DNA of 64,000 bases from Piromyces finnis (lineage: Eukaryota > Neocallimastigomycota > Neocallimastigomycetes > Neocallimastigales > Neocallimastigaceae), in the NCBI GenBank assembly GCA_002104945.1, contig MCFH01000075.1:62001-126000 (forward strand), written 5' to 3'. Below the pieces are notes generated by a model. That model ran no database searches. It was not told the DNA's origin and was given only the letters and a program-made list of their open reading frames with translations. This document shows positions 17,875 to 29,843 of this stretch, piece by piece. Each line of letters opens with the position of its first letter. The stretch's first letter is position 1. The position numbers and the translations under genes are program-made.

Positions 17875-20440
17875 TTAGAGTTCATCCTTTGATGTTGCTT
17901 TAGAACCTTCGGTTTTAACTGTTTTTGTTGGCTTAGTTGACTTTGATGACTTAGTTGACTTGGTATTTTCTAAAGCTTCTTTTGGAAGTGATTTAGCGTT
18001 ACCAGATTGCTTAGTCTTTTCTTCTTCAGCCTTCTTCTTCTTAGCTTCCTTTTGTAAACGCTTTTCCTTACGTTTCTTTTCAGCAGCCTTTCTCTTACGA
18101 GCGCGTTCTAAAGCGGTATCACCATCTAAATCTTCCTCATCACTTGAGCTTTCTTCATCACTACTAATTTCATCATCAACATCGAATTTACTAATATCCA
18201 TAATGTTTAAGTAAACCTTAGATTTGTGGCTATTTTTAAATAGAAGAAAAAAGGGGGAACATTATTAATTTCGTTTTAAAATTCACAAATTAATTTGATT
18301 TTACAAATTTTAGGCATAATAAAAATTAAAATGATTTTAAAAAAAAAAAATAAAAAATTATTTTAATGTTAGTATTATTAAATTAATAAAATTACTAATA
18401 TATATACATATTTGTGTATATGTGTGTGTGTGTGTGTGTGTGCGAAATACATACGTTGAAGTATGGTGAATGAAATTGGCGATTTCTTGAAGACCACGAA
18501 CTGAATCTTGACCAAAAACAACAACACCTTTATTGTAACTTTCAATAGTAACATTTTGTGATCTGGCTTCTTCTTGCATTAATTCCTTATCAATAGCTTG
18601 GTAAAGAACAATAGTTGGATAATCTAATATAAATATATATTCAGAAAATTATATAAAAAAATTATTAATTGTTCACAAAAAAAAAAAAAATTAATATATA
18701 TATAAATGAAATTGTAAAAAAAAAAAAGATTCAATGTATAAAAATTTTACATTCAAGCTTATTCCATGGAGAGGCTTTTGGAATTTTTTGGTTGAAAGCA
18801 TCGAATTTAGCAATAGTAATGTTTTTACGTTGGTATAAGTATCTTGAACCAAGATATTCCCAAATTGGGAATAACTATTTATAATTATATTAATGAAATT
18901 AAAATAATTTATTAAGTATATTATTTAATTAAGAAATAAATAAAATGAATTTTTTAAAAATTTACATTAAAAAAACTTTATAATTTTATCTATATAATAT
19001 TTACCTTTTGAGAATATTTGCAGTGTGGTGAATAGTAAAGAACAGCAACATCACGGTCTTCATCTAAAACAATATCATTGTGAGTCTTAGTGTTAAGAGC
19101 AACAACATCGTTTTCATAGACACGACCCTTAATTGGTTCATCAATGATTTGTGGAATAACTTCATTACGGAAGTAAGCTTCACCAAATTGAACAAGATTA
19201 GATTGATTCATACGTTTTCCCTTTGGGAAGGTGTAGAAGAAATCTGGTTCCTTTGGATCAAAGATACCAAAGTTTAATGGCTTGTTAAGTCTGTTCTTAT
19301 CCTTTAAAACAGTTTTGGTAGCAACAAAGTATAAACGGTCACGGTATAACTTAGAAATGTGGTATAAATCATCCTTATGCTTTTCATATTGAATATCCTT
19401 TTCATAGAAGAAAATTGCTAATGGAATTTCAGTATCGTAATAAGTTTGTAAATTATCCTTAGTTAAAATATCAAGATTTGGAATACGGTGAATCTTTACA
19501 AATTCTTCAATATTTTCTTCTGAAAGTTTAGTGTTACGAGCAATAGCTTCATCATAATCCTTGTACATAACGATACCTGGAATTACAACTCCACCAACAG
19601 CTTCGGCAGCTTGCTTATCACCAGCAGCAGCAAAAATAAATTCATCAGCATGTTTATTAGCAAACTTTTCAAAAGTCTTGTAATCAACATCACCAATTCT
19701 GTTAAAGTAACCAATAAGTAACTTTTGGTCATCAGTTTTGAAAGAATTAATGAATTCAACAGCTTCATTTCCATGAATAATATTAATGAGAGCACGAGAT
19801 TTTCTATTTTATTATTGTATATAAAAAATGTATATATATTGTATTTAATATATTTTATTCTTCATTTACTTTAAAAAAAAAAAAAACATATAATATTATC
19901 AATAAATCTAAATCATAAAATTAATTTCGATAATTACTCAACAATGAAATTTGAAATATTTTCAACGGTTCTCTTTTCTAAAAATTCAGCCTTGAATTTA
20001 CCATCCTTGTAGAACTTTAAGGTTGGATATCTAGTAATACTTTCCTTTTGGCAAATATCTTGGTTTACACTACAATCAAGTTCAGCTACGACAACACGAA
20101 CATTCTTTTCTCTGACATCCTTAGCAGCATCCTTATATATTGGAGCTAAATCTAATTTAAATGAAAATTTTTATATTAATACATTGAATTTATAAAAAGA
20201 AAATAATAATAAATAAAAAACCTAATTAAATAATATAAATTTAATACCTATACAGTGTGGACAAGATGGACTAAAGAACTATTATATTGATATTTTAAAA
20301 TATATATAATATATTTAAATTAATAAATATTCCTTTATACAATTACTATTTCTATTCCTTCTTTTTTAATAATATTAATATTAGTAAGATATTAAAAATT
20401 TCACTAAATCATTTGTTTTTCCTTTTTATTATTATTCCTA

Positions 20441-20479
<39 letters not shown>

Positions 20480-21078
20480 CCATCTATATATATTATTTTA
20501 TAACTGTAATTAATTTAAACATTTGTTAAAGTTATTTATTATATAAGTGTTCAAACTTTTCACATTATTAAGCAATTTTTTAATAATTGTCAAAAAAAAA
20601 AAAAGGAAAAGATCAAAAAAAAAATACAATAGAGATTTATTAACATCACAGGTATTTCTCTACTTAATATGAATTATTAAAAACTAAATAGTTATATTAT
20701 ATTTTATTCTGATATTCTATTTTTAATTAATTCGATGCTTTTTATTATTTATATATGCTACTTTAATTAAATATTCTGAAAAACCTTGTCATATAAAAAT
20801 GATAATTATTAAAAACTCTAATCAAGTATTATATTTTTTAGATATATTTAAATATCTTAATTACTTCTTTATATATCATCTTTATATTTCAAAAAATATT
20901 TTAATTTATTTTTACAAACCTTAACAATAACTTGTGGTGCATTTTCAACAGTTTCTTTGAAATTAGAACTATTTAAAGAAACAACTTCTGAAGTATAAGT
21001 TATTTTCTTATCACCTTGTTCTGCGAAAACCAGCGCAAAGAACAATACAACTTCCAAAAATAAAGTGTAGTATTTCAT
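17875..21078 (-). CDS. Protein disulfide isomerase with KDEL tail, 7 exons
   Basis: ER-lumenal thiol-disulfide oxidoreductase for folding secreted proteins, 614 aa. Exons, high to low: 20920-21078, 20248-20278, 19938-20145, 19005-19803, 18751-18874, 18455-18623, 17875-18229; phases match (1845 nt with stop). A signal peptide (about 1-20) precedes thioredoxin domain a with CPHC at residues 59-62. Two redox-inactive b-type domains and domain a' follow, then a highly charged tail (about 510-610, Asp/Glu/Ser then Lys/Glu then Ser/Thr/Lys) ending in KDEL, the ER-retrieval signal. Oddly, the a' active site reads C-K-Y-S (394-397), so the second cysteine of the usual CGHC is serine. The motif lies at an exon end (SPHCKYSQK then LFPIWEYLG), matching the PDI consensus around CGHC. 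The charged tail is longer than in typical PDIs. The call is firm; the redox properties of a' are inferred. Confidence 0.92.
18421..18442. repeat. TG dinucleotide repeat in PDI intron 6
   Basis: Eleven uninterrupted TG units (CA on the coding strand) lie just inside intron 6, right after its 5' splice site on the minus strand. It is an ordinary microsatellite. Confidence 0.9.
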
Positions 21079-23426
21079 TTTTATTAAATTTATTGCTATT
21101 TATTCTTATGTACTCTTCTTATATATTTATTACTATCTTTTAATATAAATATAAATATAATATTAATATTAATATTATTTTAATATTATTTTAATATTAT
21201 TTTAAAAAATAAAAATATTAAAAAATTAATAATGCATTTTATTAAATAAGATTATTCAAAATATCAATCTATGAACACTATATTTGCTATTGAAAATAAA
21301 TATAAAAATGTGTTTAAATATTTTAATGAAGGTTTGAAAAAAAAACATTTATACTGTTATTATTTATATATTATATATTTCTTTATATTCTTGTTTATAA
21401 AAAGAAAACTTTTAATACTTTTTCATATTTTGATTATATAACAACTCTGTAGACTATATATATATATCTTTTTTTTTTTTTTTTGAATATTTGTACTTTG
21501 TAGCATAATAAATAAATTATTGAATTATAGATTACTATAATTTAAATATAAAGATGTGTTTTTTCTCCGAAAAAAATACTTATTATAATATTATTTTTGA
21601 ATTTTTACATGATTGAAAATGATTTAACAAATTCATTTACTATTACTGTTAAAACTAAATTTTAATATATATATTTTTTCTTCTTTACTTTTTTATTATA
21701 AATTTTCAATGAATATATATGAATTATGAATATATGTTTATTGTTCACGTTTTAAACAATAATTTAAATATTTTATACAATATTGATATAATGATTCAAA
21801 ATGGAACACTCACTTTTTATCAAAAGGAAAATATCGTTAAATTATTTTTTTTAAAAAAAAATATTCCTTTTTATTTTATTTTTATTTTTCTTTATTAATT
21901 TATTTTCTTTTTTTTTTTTTTTTTAAGAAATAAAAATTTATAATATTTTAATCTTTAATGTTAAAAATAATTATAAAAAGAAAAATAAGAAAACAAAATT
22001 GAATTTAACAAAAAAAAAAAAATAAAATAAAATTATATATTTAAATTTATTTAATGGAAAATAAATAAATATAAATTATTAATTATTAATAATTTATTAT
22101 TAATTTAAAAAAAAAAAATGGAAATTTTTTATATAATTTATCAAATCTTAACATAAAAAATTTAATACACAAAAATGGTTTAAACGACGACTTATTTATA
22201 ATTAATAATTATGAAAAAAAAGATAATGTTGCATTTTACTAAAAAAAAAAATGATTGATTTTAAATCATGTACATAGATTTTTTATTTATGTATTTTTAT
22301 TTTTTATTTCATCTTAATATTATAAAAAATGAATAGAATGCTATATACAACAATCATTAACATTGACACAATATTAATTTAGTAGTAACAATAATATTGT
22401 TCTTAAACGTAGTTCAATGATCAATTTCATGTTTTATACCATTGATCCTACATAAAACTCTATTTTATAATAAAAATGAACTACATCCTATAATTGTATG
22501 GTAATAAATAAAATATACAAAATTTTAAGAGGAACCTAAATCTCTCCTTTTTTTTTTTATTTTTTACCTTTTCATAGTTGAAAAAAAAAAAAAGGTGCTG
22601 GATAAAAAATATTGAATCAACCTATTACATAATATTGCATTAATGTATTTATATGTTTTGAATTTTATTAATTAATATATTAAAATCAATACTACCATAA
22701 ATAATATTATACCTACAAATATATTGGTTTTGTTTCTTAAATTTAAATGAAAAGATTAAATTTTTTTAATTTTAAAAATTAAAAAAAAATAAATTAAATT
22801 TTGTATACATTTTAAAAATATATTATTTAATAATTAGATTATATTTATGGAGATTTTTCATTATACCCATTTATGAAATTATTATTATGTTGAAACAATT
22901 AACAAAAAAAAAAAAAACCGAAAAAATAATCATTTTCTAAATCATTTTTTGGTGTAAAGTATTATAAAATAAAAAGATTATAGAAAAGGTAAAAAAAAAA
23001 ATTATCTAAATAGGATAGTTTGTGTATATTTTTTTCCATTAGTTATAGCACTTCTTCATGAATAAAAACACACACATGACAGAAATTCAAACTATTAATT
23101 TATGTGTCACTGTTAATTTTATATAACCATGTTTCATTACTATTATTTAGAATATTAAAAAGATTTAAGTTTTAAACCAATAATATCCCAGAATTGCTGT
23201 TTTAATTTTATTGGATTTAATCATTAAATTAAATCATACTTTTGAAGTTTAAATTAAAATAACAATAATGTATACATAAAAGTATTAAAATAAACAATGT
23301 ATGTATTAGTATTAATATTAATATGGGTTAACTTTGATGTATCATCCTTTTTTTTTTTAAAAAAAACTCAACGGCGACCTCTTAGAATTATTTTATTTTT
23401 ACAAATATATTATATATTTATAAAAA

Positions 23427-23459
<33 letters not shown>

Positions 23460-24020
23460 TTTTATATATATACATAGTTTTTATTTAGATTTTTAATGAA
23501 ACGTTTTTGTTTTTTATATTAGAATTTGTAAAAAGTCTTCATATTAATATAAAATCTAACCTATTTTAAGATTAAAACTTAATCCTTTTAACTAAAATAA
23601 ATAATATTTCTCTTTTAAAGAATATCATTTTGCTATACCTTTTTGACAAATACTTGAAATTAAAATTATATAGATTAATATTTATTAGATTGATAAGAAA
23701 TATCGTAAATTTAACTCAAGGAATTAGAAATATATAATGCTCTTTGTTATTAATATTACTATTATTACAATATTACTTTTTTATTGTTGGTTGTTTATTC
23801 AAGTATAAAATATTAATTAAAAGTATTCCATCATTGTACCTGCATTATTTTGTTCATAATAATAAAATTTTGATAAATAGGATAGATTTTGTTTCTCTGC
23901 TTCAGGAATTATGAGAATATTTTTGAGTATCTAAATATATATTTTATACTACACTTTATTTTTCATTAATAGATATATATATATATATTTTTTGTTGTTG
24001 TTGTTAAATTTTCCTTTTCT
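21079..24020. other. A+T-rich intergenic region upstream of PDI
   Basis: Nearly 3 kb without a credible gene. The only open frame of any length (63 codons near 23297) is low-complexity Tyr/Ile/Phe from TA repeats and is not considered coding. The part next to 21078 should hold the PDI promoter; no motif can be separated from the background. Confidence 0.6.
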
Positions 24021-24130
24021 TTTTCTTTTTTTTTTTTTATTTTTAACGGCTGTAAGGAAAAAATCAATAGGCCACTAAAGTTATAACTAGTGTATTTGAA
24101 CCTTCAACAGTTAAAAACTAAAATTTTGTC
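24021..24130 (-). mobile_element. Solo decayed LINE 3'-end remnant
   Basis: A T-rich run is followed by TTAACGGC, then GGCCACTAAAGT, then TGTATTTGA, then AAAATTTTGTC, in the same order as the LINE A 3' UTR (24443-24690). This suggests the 3' tail of a related, severely truncated minus-strand element. The identity is patchy. The following 250 bp up to the LINE A insertion point show nothing recognisable. Confidence 0.4.
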
Positions 24131-24376
24131 AAGAGAGAGAAAAAAAATAAAATTATTATTATTGATTGTTTTGACAGTTTGTCTTTATAATGTGTTCTTA
24201 ATTTATGACTTTGGTTCATTTAAATATACACCTTGATGTCTCATTAATGCTTAAATGGATTGTAATTAAAAAAAATTGTTTTGATCCATTATACATGATG
24301 ATCCTTTGTAAAGTTATGGTTTACTTCTTTTGAATGAGTAGGTGTTTTTGAACCATTTTTACTTTTATAAAGGGAT

Positions 24377-24385
24377 TTAAATCGT

Positions 24386-24388
<3 letters not shown>
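24377..24388. repeat. Target-site duplication, left, of LINE A
   Basis: TTAAATCGTAGA is directly followed by the 54-T run that is the element's poly(A) tail on the minus strand. The identical 12-mer recurs at 30091-30102, right after the 5' end of the element. Confidence 0.9.
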
Positions 24389-24445
<57 letters not shown>

Positions 24446-24679
24446 GGCATCAAATATTTTAAACTTTATTATTAATTTAATTAAAATTATAATACATGAA
24501 ATATAAAAATTAAAATAAAATAAAAATAAAAAAATATGTTTAAATAAACACAAATGAATAAAAATTGGGTATAATGTATTCTAGTAATTTTAATTAAAGT
24601 AAGAAAGCCACTATCATACTAAAGTATAATAATTGTATTTGACTTCCAATGGGACACCGAGCCAAAGATCAAAATTTTA

Positions 24680-27600
24680 TCATGGGACAAAATTATGATC
24701 TCCATTGGTTGCGCTGGCCCTCCTGGCCTGTCTTACTGTTTCTTCAGCATTGACGCTCTTGGATGTTGCTTCAAACCTTTTGAACATTGACCATTGCTGG
24801 CCAATAGCAAAAGGCATGATTTTGGTTAGAAGTTCCGCGGTTACCGTCAAGAATGGTGTTCCTTCATTAGTACCAGATTGAATCTGACGCTTACAAAGTT
24901 CTTTCCATTCCCTTGAATTGTAATTGATATTGTTAAAACTTCTTCCCCCAAGAAGGAATTTAAATATTTTACTGCACACACTAGAATAATCATACACATT
25001 AATATTCACCGGATTATTAGAACTATTACTATCATTAACTAAATTACTATCTAAATTAGAATTATTATCTTCACTATTGCTATCATTACTAATATTATTA
25101 TTTCTATTATTGTTATTATTACTATTGTTACTATTACTATTGTTATTATTACTATTGTTACTATTACTATTAATATTATTACTATCTCTACTGATATTAT
25201 CAATTTCATTATTATTGATAGGACTATTGGAATTACGTTGACTGAAAAAATTTAATAGCTGGACTATGGAATCATAATGTTTAATACGGATATCTCTAAA
25301 TGTTGGACAATCTAATAACCAATGTTTAATACTTTGATCTCCACACTTGCAACATGGACAGTAGTTAGGACAAACTGGATCAACAAATTTGGCAGCTTTG
25401 GCAACTCTAGCATCCAACTTGTATCCGCTTCTTGCTTTCAATAGCCAGTAGAAGCCATAGGCAAACTCTGGGTACTCATAACATAATTTAATAAAATCTT
25501 TAGTTTCAATAAACTTATTATCATCATAATATTGCGCTTTGATTGAATTCCCTTTGAGATCTTTCCAATAAAAGTTTTTAACTGCTTTAACATCTCCATG
25601 TTTCTTTAGTTTTTTATCAAGTGTCCTACTTGATTTGCACCACGTGTATTTTCTAAATTTAGGAATGTAATTGACAAGGTATGAGATAATACAATTTGAG
25701 TTTTTCCATTTGTTAAAACATCTAACCTGAGCTAACGCACATTTGGCTGACAATGGAGGAATATTCAAATCTTTTGAAATAGAGTATAAAGATATAAACG
25801 ATACAGCTTTATGAACTCCGGCAACCCATCGTATTCCTTTGTTAACATGCTTCTGTGCAATTCTAGACCTGGCTTTGTTGGATCCAAGTAATGGTGCAAA
25901 GTATGAAACTCTGCTAATCACTTGTGAGTTAAGTACTAGCTTTTTGAAGGGAATAGGAATATTAGGATTTCTTAAGAATTTACTGACTGAAAAAAGCCCT
26001 TTCAAAACCTTGTTATTAAGAGCTTTAATAACTGGTTTAAGGGACAGATTCTTATCAAATGGAACACCAAGATAAGTATAACAATCAGTAGTTGGAATGG
26101 GTTGTCCTGCTAAGTAAAATGTTGGATCTCTCTTGTTCTGATTTTCTATTGATTCAGGACGAATCACCATCGTTGAACACTTCTGGATACCAAATTCCAT
26201 TTCATTATACAAGGCCCATTCATTAACTCTTCTAAGCATCTTTTTTAAGCATCCTCTTGTTGGAGCACAAATAACTATATCATCTGCAAAAAGTCCACCA
26301 CAGCATCGAGTGTCACCTAAACTGACTCCGAGATCTTCACACTCTTTAAATATATCATTAATAAAGAGATTAAAGAGAATAGGAGAAAGAGGGCATCCTT
26401 GACGGACTCCTTTCTTCACATCAAAAGATTTCGAGAATTGTCCATCTAATTTGACATTAGCCTTAGATGTTAAATATAAATTTTTGATGAATTGTAAACT
26501 CTTACCTCGGATTCCTAAACAATCTAATTTATGGAGAATATTACCGATTGGGACTGAATCGTATGCTTTCCTGAGATCTAAAAAGGCCAAATATGTCTCT
26601 TTATTATCTAATTGACGTCTACGGCATATTTCTTGGATTGAAATGAAAAGACTGATACTTTCTTCCTTTTTTCGAAAACCAAATTGTTCAGGTCTAATGA
26701 AATTATTCTTTAGACCATATTCTGAGATTCTAGTGGTGACAATTTTGGAAATCAACTTAATACCATTATTGATAAGTGATATACCTCGATAGTTATCACA
26801 ATCTGTCAAATCTCCCTTCTTAGGAATAGAAACAATACTGGATTCATTCCATGAGTTGGGGAAGTCTCCATCCCAAATACGGTTGAATAATTTAAGAATA
26901 AAATTTAAACCATAAGCATCATTATCTGAAGTGGTATTACCGGAAGAATTATTATCTGTAGCATTATTAGAATCATTACTTGATGGAATTAATGCTTTGT
27001 AAAATTCAATTGGAATACCATCCGGACCTGATGCTTTATAATTCGGAGTAGTGAGGATAGCTGACTTGACTTCATCAATACTAATATCTTGGTTGATATC
27101 CCATTCATCAAGCATAGGGAGTGAAAAACGTTTATTCGTTGGTTCTTCATACCAATGCTCCAAATCAAGACTTACACCACTTGGATCTGATGCAAGCTTT
27201 TCGAAATGATCATGCCACACATCTAGTTGTTCTTCCGTAGCAACAACTAATTCTCCATTTTTGTTTTTAATTGGTTGAGCAATAAAGAAAGAATCTTTTC
27301 CAATTTTTGCAGTTTTCTTGATCCATTTCCAGGCCTTCTTAGGATTATGACTCTTCATATACTCACATCCTGTTTTAATCCAATGAAGATATTCTTGCTT
27401 CCTAAATTCATTACATCTTTTGTGGATGTAATCAATGAGCTTACGGTAGATTTTAATTCTTTTAATAAATTCATCTATATCATAAATTCTTTCTTTTTTA
27501 AATCTCTTATACAACTTCATTTTGATTTTTTGGAGATTAAAAATTTGTTGTGAAATATGAAATGAAGACTTTATAACATTATTTGCTGAGGTAATACTGA

Positions 27601-29200
27601 GCTCGTCTGCAATTGAAAAAGCAGTTGAAGTAAACTCTTTGGAAAGTTCATCTGTAGAAACATTAGGATCGTTGAATTTTGCTGAAAGTATTTGGAATTT
27701 ATTATGACTGAGAATAGATTCCTTTTCCTCAATACATTTTAATCTATTCCATTTCAGAATTTTCTTAGGAACATTAAAGTCATTAGAAAAATCTTCCATA
27801 GGAATAATTTTACCATTAATAAGAAGTGGCTTATGGTCTGATACAGGATAAAAATTATTTATAAATGATCCTGAGTGAATAAGATCTTTCATCTTCGAAT
27901 TGATAAGAGCATGGTCAATGTCGGAAGATTGATCACCTCGAGTCCAAGAGATAGTAGACCCTCTAAGCGGAAGAATTTCCCAATCTCCTAATCCATTAGT
28001 TGATAACCAGTTGGATAATTTTACTTTAGACATATTAAAATCACCAACAAGAATCGATGGATGGGATGAATGAGTTTGTAACCACAAGCGAACTTCTAAC
28101 TTTGCATGATCAACATAGATGTTGTGATGACTATGAGGCATATAAACATTTCCAATCGAGCATTTGAATCTATTCCAGAGACAAAAAGTATAAATAGAAA
28201 TAATATACTTTCCAGAGAAGTTTTCAAGTGAGGCTTGACACGAATTGTGAAAACCTAAATATAAACCTCTCATTCCCGGAACTGATTCGTCAGCTTTCTT
28301 GAAAAAGTGTCTATAGTTTCGCAAAGTAACACGACAAGGATAATCTGTATTCGATCCAGAACCATTACCAGTTTCTTGGAAACATAAGAATAATGGTTTG
28401 AAAATAGCTGTGAAATAGCTAATACTATCTCTCTTTTCATGATTCCACCCATTGGTGTTCCAACTAAGACAAAAAGAAAAGTTATCAGGCTTGTTGGATG
28501 AGGAAGAATCGTTGCTATTATTATTATTATTAAAGTCATCGTTATTAATGGATGATGCATCAGAGGAATAAGTAGAACTATTACTAGATGGCTGTGAAAC
28601 TGAAGAACTATCAACTATTGAACTGTTATCAGAGTTGATAGAACTATTAGAATTAATTGTTGAATGTTGAGATTGAAATTGTGTTTGCTGTAGATCTGGA
28701 ATATTTTCATGATGGGAAACTTGTTGAAGATCCTGTTGAAGATCTTGTTGAAGATCGGATTGTTGATGAGATTGTTGAACTGATTGTTGAACTGATTGTT
28801 GAAATGATTGTTGAATAGAATGTTGATGTTTATTAGAAACTAAAATTTTACGTTTGAGAGTGGAAAAAGTGTATTTGTGATTCCTTCTACTACGAGCTGA
28901 AAAGGAAATTGAGGTAACTGAAAGTTTCTTCTTTAACATGTGTAAGATTTTAATACAATCTTTTGATGAACCATGAACCTTGACTAAGAAAAAGTGATCA
29001 TTGAAAGTTTGAAAATATTTAACACTAATAACTGAATTAAATTTATCTTCTAGAATAACCTCGAGTTTTTCCCATAGCATATTTACTGACCATGATCGAA
29101 TACCACGGATAAAGAAGGAGCGAATATCATCTAAGGGGATACCATAAGACCGGGTACCACGTCTGATATAATTCTTATCTTTAATATAAAGGACTGACAT
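24680..29200 (-). CDS. LINE A polyprotein: APE endonuclease and reverse transcriptase
   Basis: Intact 1506-aa retrotransposon protein for target-primed reverse transcription. A conserved N-terminal domain (about 1-110, starting IRRGTRSYG) is followed by a Gln/Ser/Asn-rich spacer with QQS and DLQQ repeats. Next is an apurinic-type endonuclease (about 243-455: WNTNGW, FQETG, GDFNM, DIDHAL, SDHKPL), then a reverse transcriptase (about 690-1000: GPDGIP, KKGDLTDCDNYRGISL, RKAYDSVP near 875, RQGCPLSP, FADD near 969). The C-terminal region carries a Cys/His knuckle near 1276 (CPNYCPCCKCG then HWLLDC), and an Asn-rich stretch follows. No RNase H domain was recognised. It shares the domain order and many blocks with the LINE B protein but is clearly divergent. 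The exact LINE clade is not assigned. Confidence 0.95.
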   Translation of the reverse strand: MSVLYIKDKNYIRRGTRSYGIPLDDIRSFFIRGIRSWSVNMLWEKLEVILEDKFNSVISVKYFQTFNDHFFLVKVHGSSKDCIKILHMLKKKLSVTSISFSARSRRNHKYTFSTLKRKILVSNKHQHSIQQSFQQSVQQSVQQSHQQSDLQQDLQQDLQQVSHHENIPDLQQTQFQSQHSTINSNSSINSDNSSIVDSSSVSQPSSNSSTYSSDASSINNDDFNNNNNSNDSSSSNKPDNFSFCLSWNTNGWNHEKRDSISYFTAIFKPLFLCFQETGNGSGSNTDYPCRVTLRNYRHFFKKADESVPGMRGLYLGFHNSCQASLENFSGKYIISIYTFCLWNRFKCSIGNVYMPHSHHNIYVDHAKLEVRLWLQTHSSHPSILVGDFNMSKVKLSNWLSTNGLGDWEILPLRGSTISWTRGDQSSDIDHALINSKMKDLIHSGSFINNFYPVSDHKPLLINGKIIPMEDFSNDFNVPKKILKWNRLKCIEEKESILSHNKFQILSAKFNDPNVSTDELSKEFTSTAFSIADELSITSANNVIKSSFHISQQIFNLQKIKMKLYKRFKKERIYDIDEFIKRIKIYRKLIDYIHKRCNEFRKQEYLHWIKTGCEYMKSHNPKKAWKWIKKTAKIGKDSFFIAQPIKNKNGELVVATEEQLDVWHDHFEKLASDPSGVSLDLEHWYEEPTNKRFSLPMLDEWDINQDISIDEVKSAILTTPNYKASGPDGIPIEFYKALIPSSNDSNNATDNNSSGNTTSDNDAYGLNFILKLFNRIWDGDFPNSWNESSIVSIPKKGDLTDCDNYRGISLINNGIKLISKIVTTRISEYGLKNNFIRPEQFGFRKKEESISLFISIQEICRRRQLDNKETYLAFLDLRKAYDSVPIGNILHKLDCLGIRGKSLQFIKNLYLTSKANVKLDGQFSKSFDVKKGVRQGCPLSPILFNLFINDIFKECEDLGVSLGDTRCCGGLFADDIVICAPTRGCLKKMLRRVNEWALYNEMEFGIQKCSTMVIRPESIENQNKRDPTFYLAGQPIPTTDCYTYLGVPFDKNLSLKPVIKALNNKVLKGLFSVSKFLRNPNIPIPFKKLVLNSQVISRVSYFAPLLGSNKARSRIAQKHVNKGIRWVAGVHKAVSFISLYSISKDLNIPPLSAKCALAQVRCFNKWKNSNCIISYLVNYIPKFRKYTWCKSSRTLDKKLKKHGDVKAVKNFYWKDLKGNSIKAQYYDDNKFIETKDFIKLCYEYPEFAYGFYWLLKARSGYKLDARVAKAAKFVDPVCPNYCPCCKCGDQSIKHWLLDCPTFRDIRIKHYDSIVQLLNFFSQRNSNSPINNNEIDNISRDSNNINSNSNNSNNNNSNSNNSNNNNNRNNNISNDSNSEDNNSNLDSNLVNDSNSSNNPVNINVYDYSSVCSKIFKFLLGGRSFNNINYNSREWKELCKRQIQSGTNEGTPFLTVTAELLTKIMPFAIGQQWSMFKRFEATSKSVNAEETVRQARRASATNGDHNFVP

Positions 29201-29843
29201 GATAATAAATTCTAATTAAAAAATATTGAATATAAAATAAATACTAATAAAAATTACAAATATAACGTATATGGAAAAAAATCTGTCTCTCTCTCTCTTC
29301 TTAAAAGTACTGGATAGTACAAAAATTGTTACGATGCTTTGTTTAAAGTTTCTTTTTTTGAATTCTAGTTGTAAATTTTCTTTAAAAATTCTAGTTTTGG
29401 TTTGTTGTTAGTAAATTCGATTCGCTTTTTGACACTAAACTTGTTTGACTTTACTTTTCATTAAATATTTAAATTGGTAAAAAATTTGAATCAAGAATGT
29501 CGACACCAGAAAGCTTGTGAATAGTATTTTTACATGATGTAGAGTGAATCAGTCTCTTACAAGAAACAATACAACAATAGCTACATGAATATAAAAGTAC
29601 AATGCAAATGCTAAAGTTGACTACATTGGATTCTTACAAGAGAAGAGTAGTACTACATGAATACATGAATAAAAGAAAAAATACAGCAACAAAATGTATT
29701 ACACTTCTAATTAAATACTATACAAACTTACCTGAAAAATCAAACATTCACTTATTCATCAAATACTTAAATTTGATGAATAAAATGTTTTTTAATCGCT
29801 CAGTACCATGAGCTTAGTCCTAATAATTTTCCCTTGAAGACTA

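Noticed and set aside
23297-23488. 63-codon ORF on the plus strand
   Set aside because: Low-complexity Tyr/Ile/Phe from TA repeats; no family features or splice context.
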